Assembly (NCBI GenBank): GCA_937894495.1
Contig: CALCRR010000082.1
Coordinates: forward strand, 1-24,969
Reading direction: 5' to 3'
DNA: 24,969 nt
DNA from: an uncultured Ruminococcus sp.
GTDB lineage: Bacteria > Bacillota > Clostridia > Oscillospirales > Ruminococcaceae
The notes under the pieces are model-generated. The model ran no database searches. It worked only from the letters and a program-made list of their open reading frames with translations, and was not told the origin of the DNA. Shown piece by piece: positions 14,479 through 21,876 of this stretch; the first letter of the stretch is position 1, and every line of letters begins with the position of its first letter. The position numbers were made by a program, and so were the translations under genes.

Positions 14479-15810
14479 TTATAATCCTTTTTCTTTAAGG
14501 TCCTTGACTAAGTTTACATAAAACTCCCTCACGTCAAAGCCGTCTATATTCTCTCTCATAAGGTCGATAAGGTCGCCGTGGGATAGTCCCCTTGTGCCCT
14601 CATGCTCTATCATAAGGGTGTTATCCCCCCTCAGTGCCGACTCCACCGTTACAAGACCGTCATTGCCTGTGCCGTAGGGCTTGTTCATAAGATAGCTTAT
14701 GTTCTGGGGGAAGCCTGCCGATAGCACGTTTTTCATCTTTGACATTACAGAAAGGTAGTATACCCCCTCTTTATCGGGAGCTTCTTCATCAAGCCTTGAA
14801 CAGCGCTCAAAGGTCAGCTCCTGCAAGCCCTTAACAAAATCGGGCTTGGTATCACCCAGAACCGTGTAAAGCTTGTTATACCTTTTCTCAACAAACCCCA
14901 GCAGATCGTCTGAGACCTTGCTTAGTATCTTATCAACGAACTTGCAGCCGTAATGGGGCGAGTTTATGGTTATCAGCGAAGCCACATACCTATCCATGCC
15001 AAGGCATGAAATGGCATAGCGTGAGTCGATACCGCCCTTTGAGTGGGCAATTATATTCACCTTTTCAGCGCCCGTTTCCTCTATCACCTGCAAAATGCGG
15101 TCACGTATCTCACCTGCGCTTACCTCGATAAGCTCTGCCGACTGCTGCTTGCCGTAGTATATCTCTGCGCCGTTTTTTGCAAGCTCGGCAGGTATCCTGC
15201 CCCAGTAGTTGAATATCTGCCAGTCACGGAAGAATATGCCGTGTACCATAAGTATGGGGTATTTTGTTTTGCAGACCTCGCTCTCCTTGCGCCCGAAGTC
15301 CAGCTCCTGCTTAGCCTGCTCGAAGCGGAACTCCTTTTTAGCCGCCTTTGAGATATTTGTGAGTATGATGATATTGAGTATCGGCACGTACCAGAATATC
15401 ATAAGCAGCACATACCATATGAGCTTCACCTGTCTGGCAGATATGGCGGTCCTGAGTATGCCTGCAAGGGCGCTGAGGGCTATCAGCCCGTAGCCTGTAA
15501 GACCGTTTGCCAGCTGCCGCCACAGGGTAAGCCTGCCTGTTATGATAAAAATGATGATAGCCGCAGTTTCAAAAATAAGCATGACTACCGAAAGGCTAAG
15601 CATATATGAGCCCTTGGCTATGCGGTCAAGCTTTTTGTTTTGGTCCTGTCTGCCGCCCGATGTGATAAGATAGGTCAGATAAAAAAGTGTCAGCAGTATC
15701 ACCGCCGCTGTCTTTATCCCGCTGCCGATACCACAAAGCGCCCACAGTGCAGGCGAGTTGCAGATAAGCAGCATTATTATCATATCGCAAATAAACCGTA
15801 ATTTCCTCAT
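14479..15810 (-). CDS. Membrane-anchored alpha/beta hydrolase (lipase-like)
   Basis: The 443-residue protein has about five N-terminal membrane helices (about 5-20, 31-50, 66-92, 101-123, 129-152) and then a soluble alpha/beta hydrolase domain. The oxyanion segment is PILMVHGIFFRDW (about 185-197). The catalytic triad is visible: Ser257 in AHSKGG (Ala replaces the usual Gly of G-x-S-x-G), Asp384 in GTGNDGLV, and His411 in GLSHGDL. The GNDGLV and late His arrangement resembles bacterial triacylglycerol lipases of the staphylococcal/Geobacillus type. Substrate is unknown. Its AGGTGG site overlaps the stop region of the helicase loader gene, 11 nt upstream, so it sits in a replication operon without an obvious link. 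Confidence 0.85.
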   Translation of the reverse strand: MRKLRFICDMIIMLLICNSPALWALCGIGSGIKTAAVILLTLFYLTYLITSGGRQDQNKKLDRIAKGSYMLSLSVVMLIFETAAIIIFIITGRLTLWRQLANGLTGYGLIALSALAGILRTAISARQVKLIWYVLLMIFWYVPILNIIILTNISKAAKKEFRFEQAKQELDFGRKESEVCKTKYPILMVHGIFFRDWQIFNYWGRIPAELAKNGAEIYYGKQQSAELIEVSAGEIRDRILQVIEETGAEKVNIIAHSKGGIDSRYAISCLGMDRYVASLITINSPHYGCKFVDKILSKVSDDLLGFVEKRYNKLYTVLGDTKPDFVKGLQELTFERCSRLDEEAPDKEGVYYLSVMSKMKNVLSAGFPQNISYLMNKPYGTGNDGLVTVESALRGDNTLMIEHEGTRGLSHGDLIDLMRENIDGFDVREFYVNLVKDLKEKGL

Positions 15811-15821
15811 TTGACCACCTG

Positions 15822-16811
15822 TCAGCTGTCGCCGAAGCCCAGCTTTCTCTTCTCCTGCCTTACATCGCTGCCGATGAACATTATGGGCAGAAAGCAGCCT
15901 GTGAGCCGGGAGACTATCCTGTCGTTATACTTATTGTCCAGCTCCTTAGCCGAAAGGTTGGTGGAGATGATGGTGGGCTTGTTAAGATTTATCCTCTCGT
16001 TGATTATCTCATACAGTACCGAGTCGGTGAATGAGGTCTGGAACTCTGAGCCCAGGTCGTCAAGTATCACCAGGTCGGCGCCGATGATCACCTCGGTGGT
16101 GTCCCCCTCCTTGCGGCGGAAGCGCTCGTCCTCTATCTGCCTGAGCAGCTTCAGTATCGAGCCGAAGAAAACATTGCTGCCCCTGTCCAGCAGCTGTTTG
16201 GCTATGCATGATGATAAAAATGTTTTGCCAAGCCCCGTTTTGCCGAAGAAAAACAGCGAGGCTGAATTTTCGCTGAAATTATCCGCATACGCCCGACAGT
16301 CGGCATATACTCCCCTCATGTGCTCTCTGGGGGATAGGCTGCCCATTGTCACGGGGTAGAGGTCAAGGCGGAAGTCGCTGAAATCGTTGAGGGTTATGGA
16401 GCAGCTTTCGTTGAGCTCTCGGGTGGTGTAGCTTTCAAGCAGCTTTGTATAGCAGCTGCACCTTAGTCCCTCGTGGAACCCTGTGTCCTCGCAGATGGGG
16501 CAGTAATAGTGGTATTTAAGATAGTCCTCGTCATAGCCGAAGGCTTTGAGCATACTGCCGATGGTCTGCTGGACGGAAAGATTATTTTCTGCTATCTTAT
16601 CAAGCTCTGCACGGACGTTGCGTGTATCGCCCCTGCTGATAGCTTTTAGTATGCTGTAGTTTGAAGCTGTCAGGCTTCTTTGCAGCTCATATATCTCGGG
16701 GGCTTTTACACGTATCTCGGAAAGCCGCTCGGCTCTTTCCTCGTTTGATCTGAGCTTTCTGGCTGCCAGCTCGGCGTCGGCTCTGTCGTAGGCAAGTCTG
16801 GTGTATTTCAT
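15822..16811 (-). CDS. DnaC/DnaI-like helicase loader ATPase
   Basis: This AAA+ protein should load the replicative helicase onto DNA. The 329-residue product has an N-terminal helical region (1-95), a zinc-binding cluster C104-P-I-C107 with C118 and C120 (as in Bacillus DnaI), Walker A GKTGLGKT at 190-197, Walker B VILDDLG at 248-254, sensor 1 IISTN and an arginine-finger region RIVSRL. It lies 4 nt after the dnaD-like gene, which supports a primosome role. In Bacillus the equivalent is dnaI with dnaB; the pairing here with a DnaD-domain protein is the usual Clostridia version. Confidence 0.93.
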   Translation of the reverse strand: MKYTRLAYDRADAELAARKLRSNEERAERLSEIRVKAPEIYELQRSLTASNYSILKAISRGDTRNVRAELDKIAENNLSVQQTIGSMLKAFGYDEDYLKYHYYCPICEDTGFHEGLRCSCYTKLLESYTTRELNESCSITLNDFSDFRLDLYPVTMGSLSPREHMRGVYADCRAYADNFSENSASLFFFGKTGLGKTFLSSCIAKQLLDRGSNVFFGSILKLLRQIEDERFRRKEGDTTEVIIGADLVILDDLGSEFQTSFTDSVLYEIINERINLNKPTIISTNLSAKELDNKYNDRIVSRLTGCFLPIMFIGSDVRQEKRKLGFGDS

Positions 16812-16815
16812 AGTT

Positions 16816-17832
16816 TTAGTCCTTTCCTGTGCCGCTGAGCCTGAAATTCATGGCAAAGCTCTCAAACTCGTCCAGGTCGTATGAGGTCTCTTTAGGGGGC
16901 TGGTTTTTCACAGCGTACTTTTTCCTGAACTTTTCATCGCTCTGGCTGACCTGTGCGGCGGTGGTTATGCCGCCCTTTGCCCAGTTATTGAGTATACCGT
17001 CGATATAGCGGAAGCTCAGCTTATTGTTAGCGTCCATACACTTGTTATAGGCTATCTCCAAAAGCTCCGCCGTGAAGCCCATGCTGAGCCATTTTGCGAT
17101 ATAGTCACGCTGGTTTTTTGACGGCTTGCCCTCAACGCCGAAAATTTTAAGCACCTTGTTTTCAAAGCTGCGCTCCTCATTAAAGCGTATGATCGCCTTT
17201 TCGATATCGGCGTAGCTGGTGATATCCTGCTCATGCCAGCGCTTCATCACCTGGTAGAGATATGCAATGCTGCGTTTGCCTGCGCTGCTGCAATACTCGG
17301 CTGCCAGCAGTATCGAGGGTACATCGAACCTGTAGAACTCATAAAGCTCCACCAGCTTGGCGAGCTCGCTGCCGTTTATTGAAAATTGCAGGCTTGACTG
17401 TATCTCGTTTATCAGGTGTTTGAGGGCGGCGTCATTTTCAGCCTTTTCCTGCATTTCACGCTGGGAATATTTGACCACCACGGTCTTGGGGGTATTCCGG
17501 GTGGGCTTAACAGCCTCCACCAGCGATACGGGCTCGTTTTTGCCCGAAAATTTATGTACCTCGTCGGTATCGGGTTTAAGCTCCTCACCGCTTGGGGCTT
17601 TTACAGAGATAAGCCCTGTGCTTTGCCAGAAAGCCACTGCGCTTTCGGCTTCATCAACGGTAATGCCGCACATATCTGCCAGCGCCTGCGAGGTGGTCTT
17701 TCTGCCGCCTGAGAATATGCACAAAAGCACTTTCAGCCTGCTTTCGCTGCACTGTTTTAGGTAGCTGCTCACAACAGCCACGGGTATGCCGAAGCTTGCG
17801 CCCCAGCTGTCTGCTTCAAAAATATAATCCAT
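16816..17832 (-). CDS. DnaD-domain replication initiation protein
   Basis: The protein should act in primosome assembly at the origin or at stalled forks together with the loader downstream. The 338-residue product has an N-terminal winged-helix region (about 15-85: LKVLLCIFSGGRKTTSQALADMCGITVDEAESAVAFW..LISV), a linker, and two DnaD-like helical domains: one at about 125-205 and a C-terminal one with the family ending SFRYIDGILNNWAKGGI. I prefer the ATG at 17832, 8 nt after GGAG; an ATG two codons earlier is only 2 nt from it. It is first in an operon with helicase loader, lipase-like gene and small protein. Promoter at 17872-17900. Confidence 0.9.
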   Translation of the reverse strand: MDYIFEADSWGASFGIPVAVVSSYLKQCSESRLKVLLCIFSGGRKTTSQALADMCGITVDEAESAVAFWQSTGLISVKAPSGEELKPDTDEVHKFSGKNEPVSLVEAVKPTRNTPKTVVVKYSQREMQEKAENDAALKHLINEIQSSLQFSINGSELAKLVELYEFYRFDVPSILLAAEYCSSAGKRSIAYLYQVMKRWHEQDITSYADIEKAIIRFNEERSFENKVLKIFGVEGKPSKNQRDYIAKWLSMGFTAELLEIAYNKCMDANNKLSFRYIDGILNNWAKGGITTAAQVSQSDEKFRKKYAVKNQPPKETSYDLDEFESFAMNFRLSGTGKD

Positions 17833-17850
17833 ATACATTACTCCAAAAGG

Positions 17851-17900
17851 TTAGTAAGAGTTAGTAAGAATAGTATATCATATTACTGAGAAAATTTCAA
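17851..17900 (-). promoter_or_regulatory. Promoter of the dnaD-dnaC operon with tandem 10-bp repeat
   Basis: On the minus strand TTGAAA (17895-17900) and TATACT (17872-17877) are exactly 17 nt apart. At the expected start site the plus strand reads TTAGTAAGAG then TTAGTAAGAA (17851-17870), a perfect-but-one tandem repeat. It could be an operator or affect initiation; no known regulator site is recognised. Confidence 0.75.
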
Positions 17901-17933
17901 GCGTCCGTTCCTAACAAAATACATTTTTCCGAC

Positions 17934-17961
17934 AAAAAGCCCTCCGCACTAGGAAGAGGGC
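17934..17961 (-). terminator. Terminator of the beta-helix dockerin gene
   Basis: On the minus strand GCCCTC and GAGGGC pair around an 11-nt loop and TTTTTGT follows. It lies 7 nt past the TGA stop of the dockerin gene and 33 nt before the -35 box of the dnaD promoter. Confidence 0.85.
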
Positions 17962-17967
17962 GTAAGA

Positions 17968-19344
17968 TCATTCAATTGTTATCAGCTTTTTAGCCGCTTT
18001 GATAAGTATCATTGAGTCCTTGGTGTCAAGCACGCCGTCTTTGTTAACGTCGGCTCTCTTAAACTGCTCCTCGTCCTTGGGGGCTGCGCCTTTTTTGGCG
18101 TATTTTATTGAGAGCATAGCGTCCTTTGAGTCGATACTGCTGTCGGCGTTTATGTCACCCAGCTTGTATTCGGGCTCTTTGGCTAAGCTGAAATCATAGT
18201 AATAGGTGTATTCGTCCATAGTCTGCCTTTCGCCTTTTATCTCTCTGCCGTTCAGGGTGACCTTTGCGTTGTTGAGGAAATACAGGCTGTTGGCTCTGAG
18301 TCTGAAGGTTACTCTGTAATAGTCATTACTATCAAAATCAAACACGCTGTTTTCATCACACATATAGCCGTCGCCTGTGAACCAGCTAAGCCCGAACATC
18401 AATTCAACATTGGGGTTGCTGTTGGTGTAGGTAAAGGGTACTTTATTGCCGTTGGCAGGCTCTGTTATGTTTATCTTTACGTTATAGTCTGTGGGGTCGT
18501 GGAGATTAATGTTTCTGCCCTGCACACCCGATGCTTTATCTGCCAGCGCAACTGCTTTGCCGTCGGCTGTTATTGCTGTACCGCTAGGTATATGGTCTTT
18601 CAGAGCATTGCTTGAAGCATTTCCCATGCCGGCTACAATTAACCCAGTGAAATTATCCGTAACAGTATTGGTGCAGTACACATTACAGTTATAGATATAG
18701 AAGTTTCCATTATTACTTGATAAATACAAGCCTGTCACATAATTTCCGTTAGTGCCCTTAGTAGCTGTAAAATCGCCGTCATAAATATATAAATAGCCTG
18801 CACCATGGTCAATGATTATATTATCCGAATAAAACTTGCCGCCGTAAATATTGGTCGTTCCGCCCCATAATTCCATACACTGGCGATTTGTACCCGGCGA
18901 AATGAACGTACCGTTATGAATGTTCAAAGTTCCCTTGTGGTTCCAGAACAGATATGCATATGTACCGTGAGAATTATAGTATGTCATCTCACCGCCGCCA
19001 ACACTGTCATCAATATCAAGGGTATAATTTGAATTGATATCAAACAACGTTTCATCAATACTCTGGGTCGTTCTCGCAAGCGTATGTCCTGCAAGGTCAA
19101 GGCTTACATACTGCTCATACTCAGACGAAAGGTTGAAATTATAATTGTTTGCGGTATCTTCGCTGGATATATCATTGCCCAGCTTGATATAGGTCTCCCC
19201 TGCTTCTTCTGCTCCCGACTTATCAAGGGCAGCTCTCAGCTCGTCATAGGTGGTCACCACATAAGGCGAGGTCTTTGTACCGCTGTCCGACAGCGCACTT
19301 GCCCTTATACCAGCAGGCAGCAGCGTCAGCAGCATGGCTGCCAT
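17968..19344 (-). CDS. Beta-helix-like dockerin protein, probably truncated at its 5' end
   Basis: The 458-residue reading frame starts MAAMLLTLLPAGIRASA, which looks like the hydrophobic core and cleavage site of a signal peptide lacking the usual positively charged start. There is no ribosome binding site, and an in-frame TGA lies 27 nt upstream, so the original start is missing. Residues about 50-245 contain short beta repeats (GTLNIHNGTF, GTTNIYGGKF, GYLYIYDGDF, GNFYIYNCNV) as in right-handed beta-helix proteins. A beta-rich domain follows (about 280-390), then a dockerin (about 395-455) with calcium loops GDINADSSIDSKDAM and ADVNKDGVLDTKDSM. No catalytic residues are evident; polysaccharide binding or lyase-like function is possible. 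It lies 32 nt after the transporter gene. A pseudogene or readthrough-dependent gene are both possible. Confidence 0.8.
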   Translation of the reverse strand: MAAMLLTLLPAGIRASALSDSGTKTSPYVVTTYDELRAALDKSGAEEAGETYIKLGNDISSEDTANNYNFNLSSEYEQYVSLDLAGHTLARTTQSIDETLFDINSNYTLDIDDSVGGGEMTYYNSHGTYAYLFWNHKGTLNIHNGTFISPGTNRQCMELWGGTTNIYGGKFYSDNIIIDHGAGYLYIYDGDFTATKGTNGNYVTGLYLSSNNGNFYIYNCNVYCTNTVTDNFTGLIVAGMGNASSNALKDHIPSGTAITADGKAVALADKASGVQGRNINLHDPTDYNVKINITEPANGNKVPFTYTNSNPNVELMFGLSWFTGDGYMCDENSVFDFDSNDYYRVTFRLRANSLYFLNNAKVTLNGREIKGERQTMDEYTYYYDFSLAKEPEYKLGDINADSSIDSKDAMLSIKYAKKGAAPKDEEQFKRADVNKDGVLDTKDSMILIKAAKKLITIE

Positions 19345-19376
19345 GTCAACAGTTAATACAAAATTATCTCATACTT

Positions 19377-20516
19377 TTATATCTCGCTGTAGTCGGTGTC
19401 CATAGCTATCTGGTATTCATATTCGGGGTACATCGTCTTTACCTTTTCAAGAGCTTTGGCATACACCGCACGTCTGTCGGGGGCATCAAAGCTTATTATT
19501 ATATCAAAGCGTATGGTCTTTTTGCTGCGGTCGAGATAAAAGCCGTGCAGCTGCATTATAAACTCGTCGGCTAAAAGCTCAGCCTTTATATTATCCCTTA
19601 TTTTTGCAGCCTCGGCGTCTCTGGTATTCACCGAGTATACGCCTATGGCGGTGAGTATCACATGGTGTTCCTCAAACACCTTTACTGATATTCTTCTGAG
19701 CAGGTCGTCCAGCCGGTCTGCGCTGTAGGTATCGGGCACCTCGATATGCACCGAGCCGTTCACCGCATCGGGACCGTAGTCGTTGAGGATAAGGTCATAA
19801 GCGCCCGAGACGTTCTCAAAGCTGCAAACGGTCTCTTTAATGCCCCTTGCCAGCTCCGCATCGGCACGCTCACCCAGTATTCTTGAAAGGGTATCGAGTA
19901 TCATCTCAACGCCCGATTTAATGATGACCGCCGAGATAACAGCGCCCAGCCAAGCCTCCAGCGAAAGCCCTGCCAGCATATAAACTATAGCCGCCGCCAG
20001 GGTCGATGCAGATATCACCGAGTCCAGCACAGCGTCCTCACCCGAGTTTATAAGCGAGTCGGACTTTACCCTTTCACCCACGCCTTTAACATACCGCCCC
20101 AGCACTATCTTGACAATAACGCCCATAACGATTATCACCAGCGCAGCCGCCGAGTAATCGGGCTTTTCGGGGTGTATTATCTTCTTTACCGACTCAACGA
20201 ATGAGGTAACGCCTGCATAAAGCACTATCACCGATATCATCAGCGCACTGAGATACTCTATCCTGCCGTAGCCGAAGGGGTGCTTTTTATCAGGCTCCTT
20301 ACCTGCCAGCTTGGTGCCTGCAATGGTTATCACCGATGATGCAGCGTCCGACAGGTTATTCACCGCATCAAGGATAACAGCGATAGAGTTTGACAAAAGC
20401 CCCACCGCCGCCTTGAAAGCCGCCAGAAAAACATTAGCCGCAATACCGATAAAGCTGGTGCGTATTATCACCTTGTCCCTTGACTGGTCCGCCGCAGTGT
20501 TGTTTATTATCTTCAT
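19377..20516 (-). CDS. Cation diffusion facilitator (CDF) family metal transporter
   Basis: The product should export divalent metal ions (Zn, Mn, Fe or similar) in exchange for protons. The 379-residue protein has six membrane helices in the first 210 residues, the HPFGYGRIEYLSAL motif after helix 2 that is typical of the family, acidic metal-site candidates in helix 2 (DAVNNLSD) and helix 5 (EDAVLDS), and a long cytoplasmic C-terminal domain with a second ferredoxin-like repeat. The metal cannot be assigned: the usual His/Asp pairs are Asp/Asn-rich here, which points away from classical zinc exporters. GGAGGT is 7 nt before the ATG. It begins 26 nt after pflA with no terminator between. Confidence 0.92.
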   Translation of the reverse strand: MKIINNTAADQSRDKVIIRTSFIGIAANVFLAAFKAAVGLLSNSIAVILDAVNNLSDAASSVITIAGTKLAGKEPDKKHPFGYGRIEYLSALMISVIVLYAGVTSFVESVKKIIHPEKPDYSAAALVIIVMGVIVKIVLGRYVKGVGERVKSDSLINSGEDAVLDSVISASTLAAAIVYMLAGLSLEAWLGAVISAVIIKSGVEMILDTLSRILGERADAELARGIKETVCSFENVSGAYDLILNDYGPDAVNGSVHIEVPDTYSADRLDDLLRRISVKVFEEHHVILTAIGVYSVNTRDAEAAKIRDNIKAELLADEFIMQLHGFYLDRSKKTIRFDIIISFDAPDRRAVYAKALEKVKTMYPEYEYQIAMDTDYSEI

Positions 20517-20542
20517 ATAAATACCTCCGTTAGTATGTTTTT

Positions 20543-21295
20543 TTACTTTTTATCTCTTGCCGCAGTGAGCTCCTCTTTTATGCCATTTATAATAGTATTT
20601 CTAGCCCACACAGCTTTTTCGGTCTCCAGCGGCGGTGTATCCCCCAGGGGGTAGCTGATACCCAGCTGCTCATACTTTGCCTTGCCCATAGTGTGATACG
20701 GCAGAACGTCCAGCGCCTTTAAGCTCTTTATATGCGCCAGAAATCTCCCCAGCTTTTTAAGATAAAGCTCGTTATCGGTAATGTTCGGCACCACAACGTG
20801 CCTTATCCACACAGCCTTGCCGTTGTCGCTTAAATACCTGGCAAAAGCAAGTATATTTTTATTTGAATGCCCTGTGAGCTTTATATGCTCGCTCTCGTCG
20901 ATATGCTTTATATCCAGCATAACAAGGTCGGTGTAGTTCATAAGCTCGTCAAAGTGGGCGGTATCATTTTCGTTAAAGGTAATGCCCGAGGTATCAAGGC
21001 AGGTATGTATACCTTTCTCCTTAGCTTTCCTGAAAAGCTCGGTGAGAAACCCCATTTGCAGGCAGGGCTCACCCCCCGTGCAGGTGATACCTCCGCCCTT
21101 CATAAACTCCTTTACCGAGTCATACTCCTCCAGCAGCTGCTCTGCCGTCATTTCCCTGCCGCCGCTTATCTCCCAGGTATCGGGGTTATGGCAGTAAAGG
21201 CACCTCATAGGGCAGCCCTGAAAAAACACAACGAACCTTATCCCGGGACCGTCCACCGTACCAAAGCTCTCGGTAGAATGTATATGACCGGTCAT
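20543..21295 (-). CDS. pflA: Pyruvate formate-lyase activating enzyme (radical SAM)
   Basis: This radical SAM enzyme makes the glycyl radical of pyruvate formate-lyase under anaerobic conditions. The 250-residue product has the cluster motif C28-x3-C32-x2-C35 (CPMRCLYC) and the family lead TESFGTVDGPGIRFVVFFQGCP, then the GGGITCTGGEPCLQ motif, the DTSG strand and DLVMLDIKH. Length is normal. pflB, its usual neighbour, is not in the window: the upstream side holds only repeats and then tgt on the other strand. It is first in a probable operon with the CDF transporter. A weak AGGGG site precedes the ATG. Confidence 0.95.
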   Translation of the reverse strand: MTGHIHSTESFGTVDGPGIRFVVFFQGCPMRCLYCHNPDTWEISGGREMTAEQLLEEYDSVKEFMKGGGITCTGGEPCLQMGFLTELFRKAKEKGIHTCLDTSGITFNENDTAHFDELMNYTDLVMLDIKHIDESEHIKLTGHSNKNILAFARYLSDNGKAVWIRHVVVPNITDNELYLKKLGRFLAHIKSLKALDVLPYHTMGKAKYEQLGISYPLGDTPPLETEKAVWARNTIINGIKEELTAARDKK

Positions 21296-21335
21296 TATCT
21301 CACGCCCCTAACTTTTTCTATATATTATATATAGT

Positions 21336-21364
21336 ATTATACACCAGCTTCTCCCAAATTGCAA
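21336..21364 (-). promoter_or_regulatory. Promoter of pflA
   Basis: On the minus strand TTGCAA (21359-21364) and a perfect TATAAT (21336-21341) are 17 nt apart. The dispersed repeat copy B begins 3 bp upstream of the -35 box. An AT-rich TATATA stretch follows the -10 box. Confidence 0.8.
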
Positions 21365-21366
21365 TA

Positions 21367-21534
21367 GGGTCCTCGCCGGACGGGGTGTTTCCCCCACCTG
21401 TGCCTCTAGAAGCAAGAGACTAGAGGCAAGAAGCAAGAGTCCTCTTTTCAGACTTTGTGGGGTAAGAAAATTTCTTGCCTCTTGCCTCTGACATCTTGCC
21501 TCTAGTGGGAGGGGGAGCTTTTGTGGCAGCTAGT
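21367..21534. repeat. Dispersed hairpin-rich repeat, copy B
   Basis: Nearly identical to 5414-5580 and in the same orientation. It shares the GTCC/GGAC and GGGG/CCCC small hairpins, the purine-rich AGAGGCAAGAAGCAAGAG units and their complements, and the loop CTTTTCAGACTTTG. Differences lie mostly in the hairpin arms and are partly compensatory-looking. It stands between the pflA promoter and the gap in front of tgt. No gene is present. Confidence 0.85.
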
Positions 21535-21816
21535 ATTTCGATACGCTGCGCGAACCTTGTGAAATGTTGACTTTGTGCGCCGTACTGTATTATGATTGAA
21601 TTTAATTTCGCCCCACTAAAGCTGTGTGGAGTTTTTAAAATCTATGCATTTGAGTATTTTACTGCTTATTTTTTAAGCCAGCACTCTAACGACTAGCGAC
21701 TAGCAGGCGAACCTTGTAAACAAGTTATTCTGCGCCTTAACTCATTTTTAATAGTATTTATTGTCCCTCTCTAAAACGGAGTGGATTTTTTATCTGTGAG
21801 TAATATCAGAATTTAC
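21535..21816. other. Gene-free gap with a duplicated 30-bp segment
   Basis: No gene is supported. GCGAACCTTGT followed by a less conserved stretch and TGCGCC occurs twice (21550-21581 and 21707-21736). GACTAGCGACTAGCAG, a short tandem, precedes the second copy and resembles the end of dispersed repeat copy A (CTAGTCGCTAG). The rest is AT-rich. It may be remnants of further repeat elements. Confidence 0.5.
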
Positions 21817-21845
21817 TTTACATTTACAGCGGGATATGATATAAT
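21817..21845 (+). promoter_or_regulatory. Promoter of tgt with extended -10 box
   Basis: TTTACA (21817-21822) and TATAAT (21840-21845) are 17 nt apart, and TGA directly precedes TATAAT, giving an extended -10 element. The start region also has the small inverted repeat GTACC/GGTAC (21846-21861). The ATG of tgt follows at 21877. Confidence 0.8.
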
Positions 21846-21876
21846 GTACCTATTATGGTACGAAAGGCAGATAATT

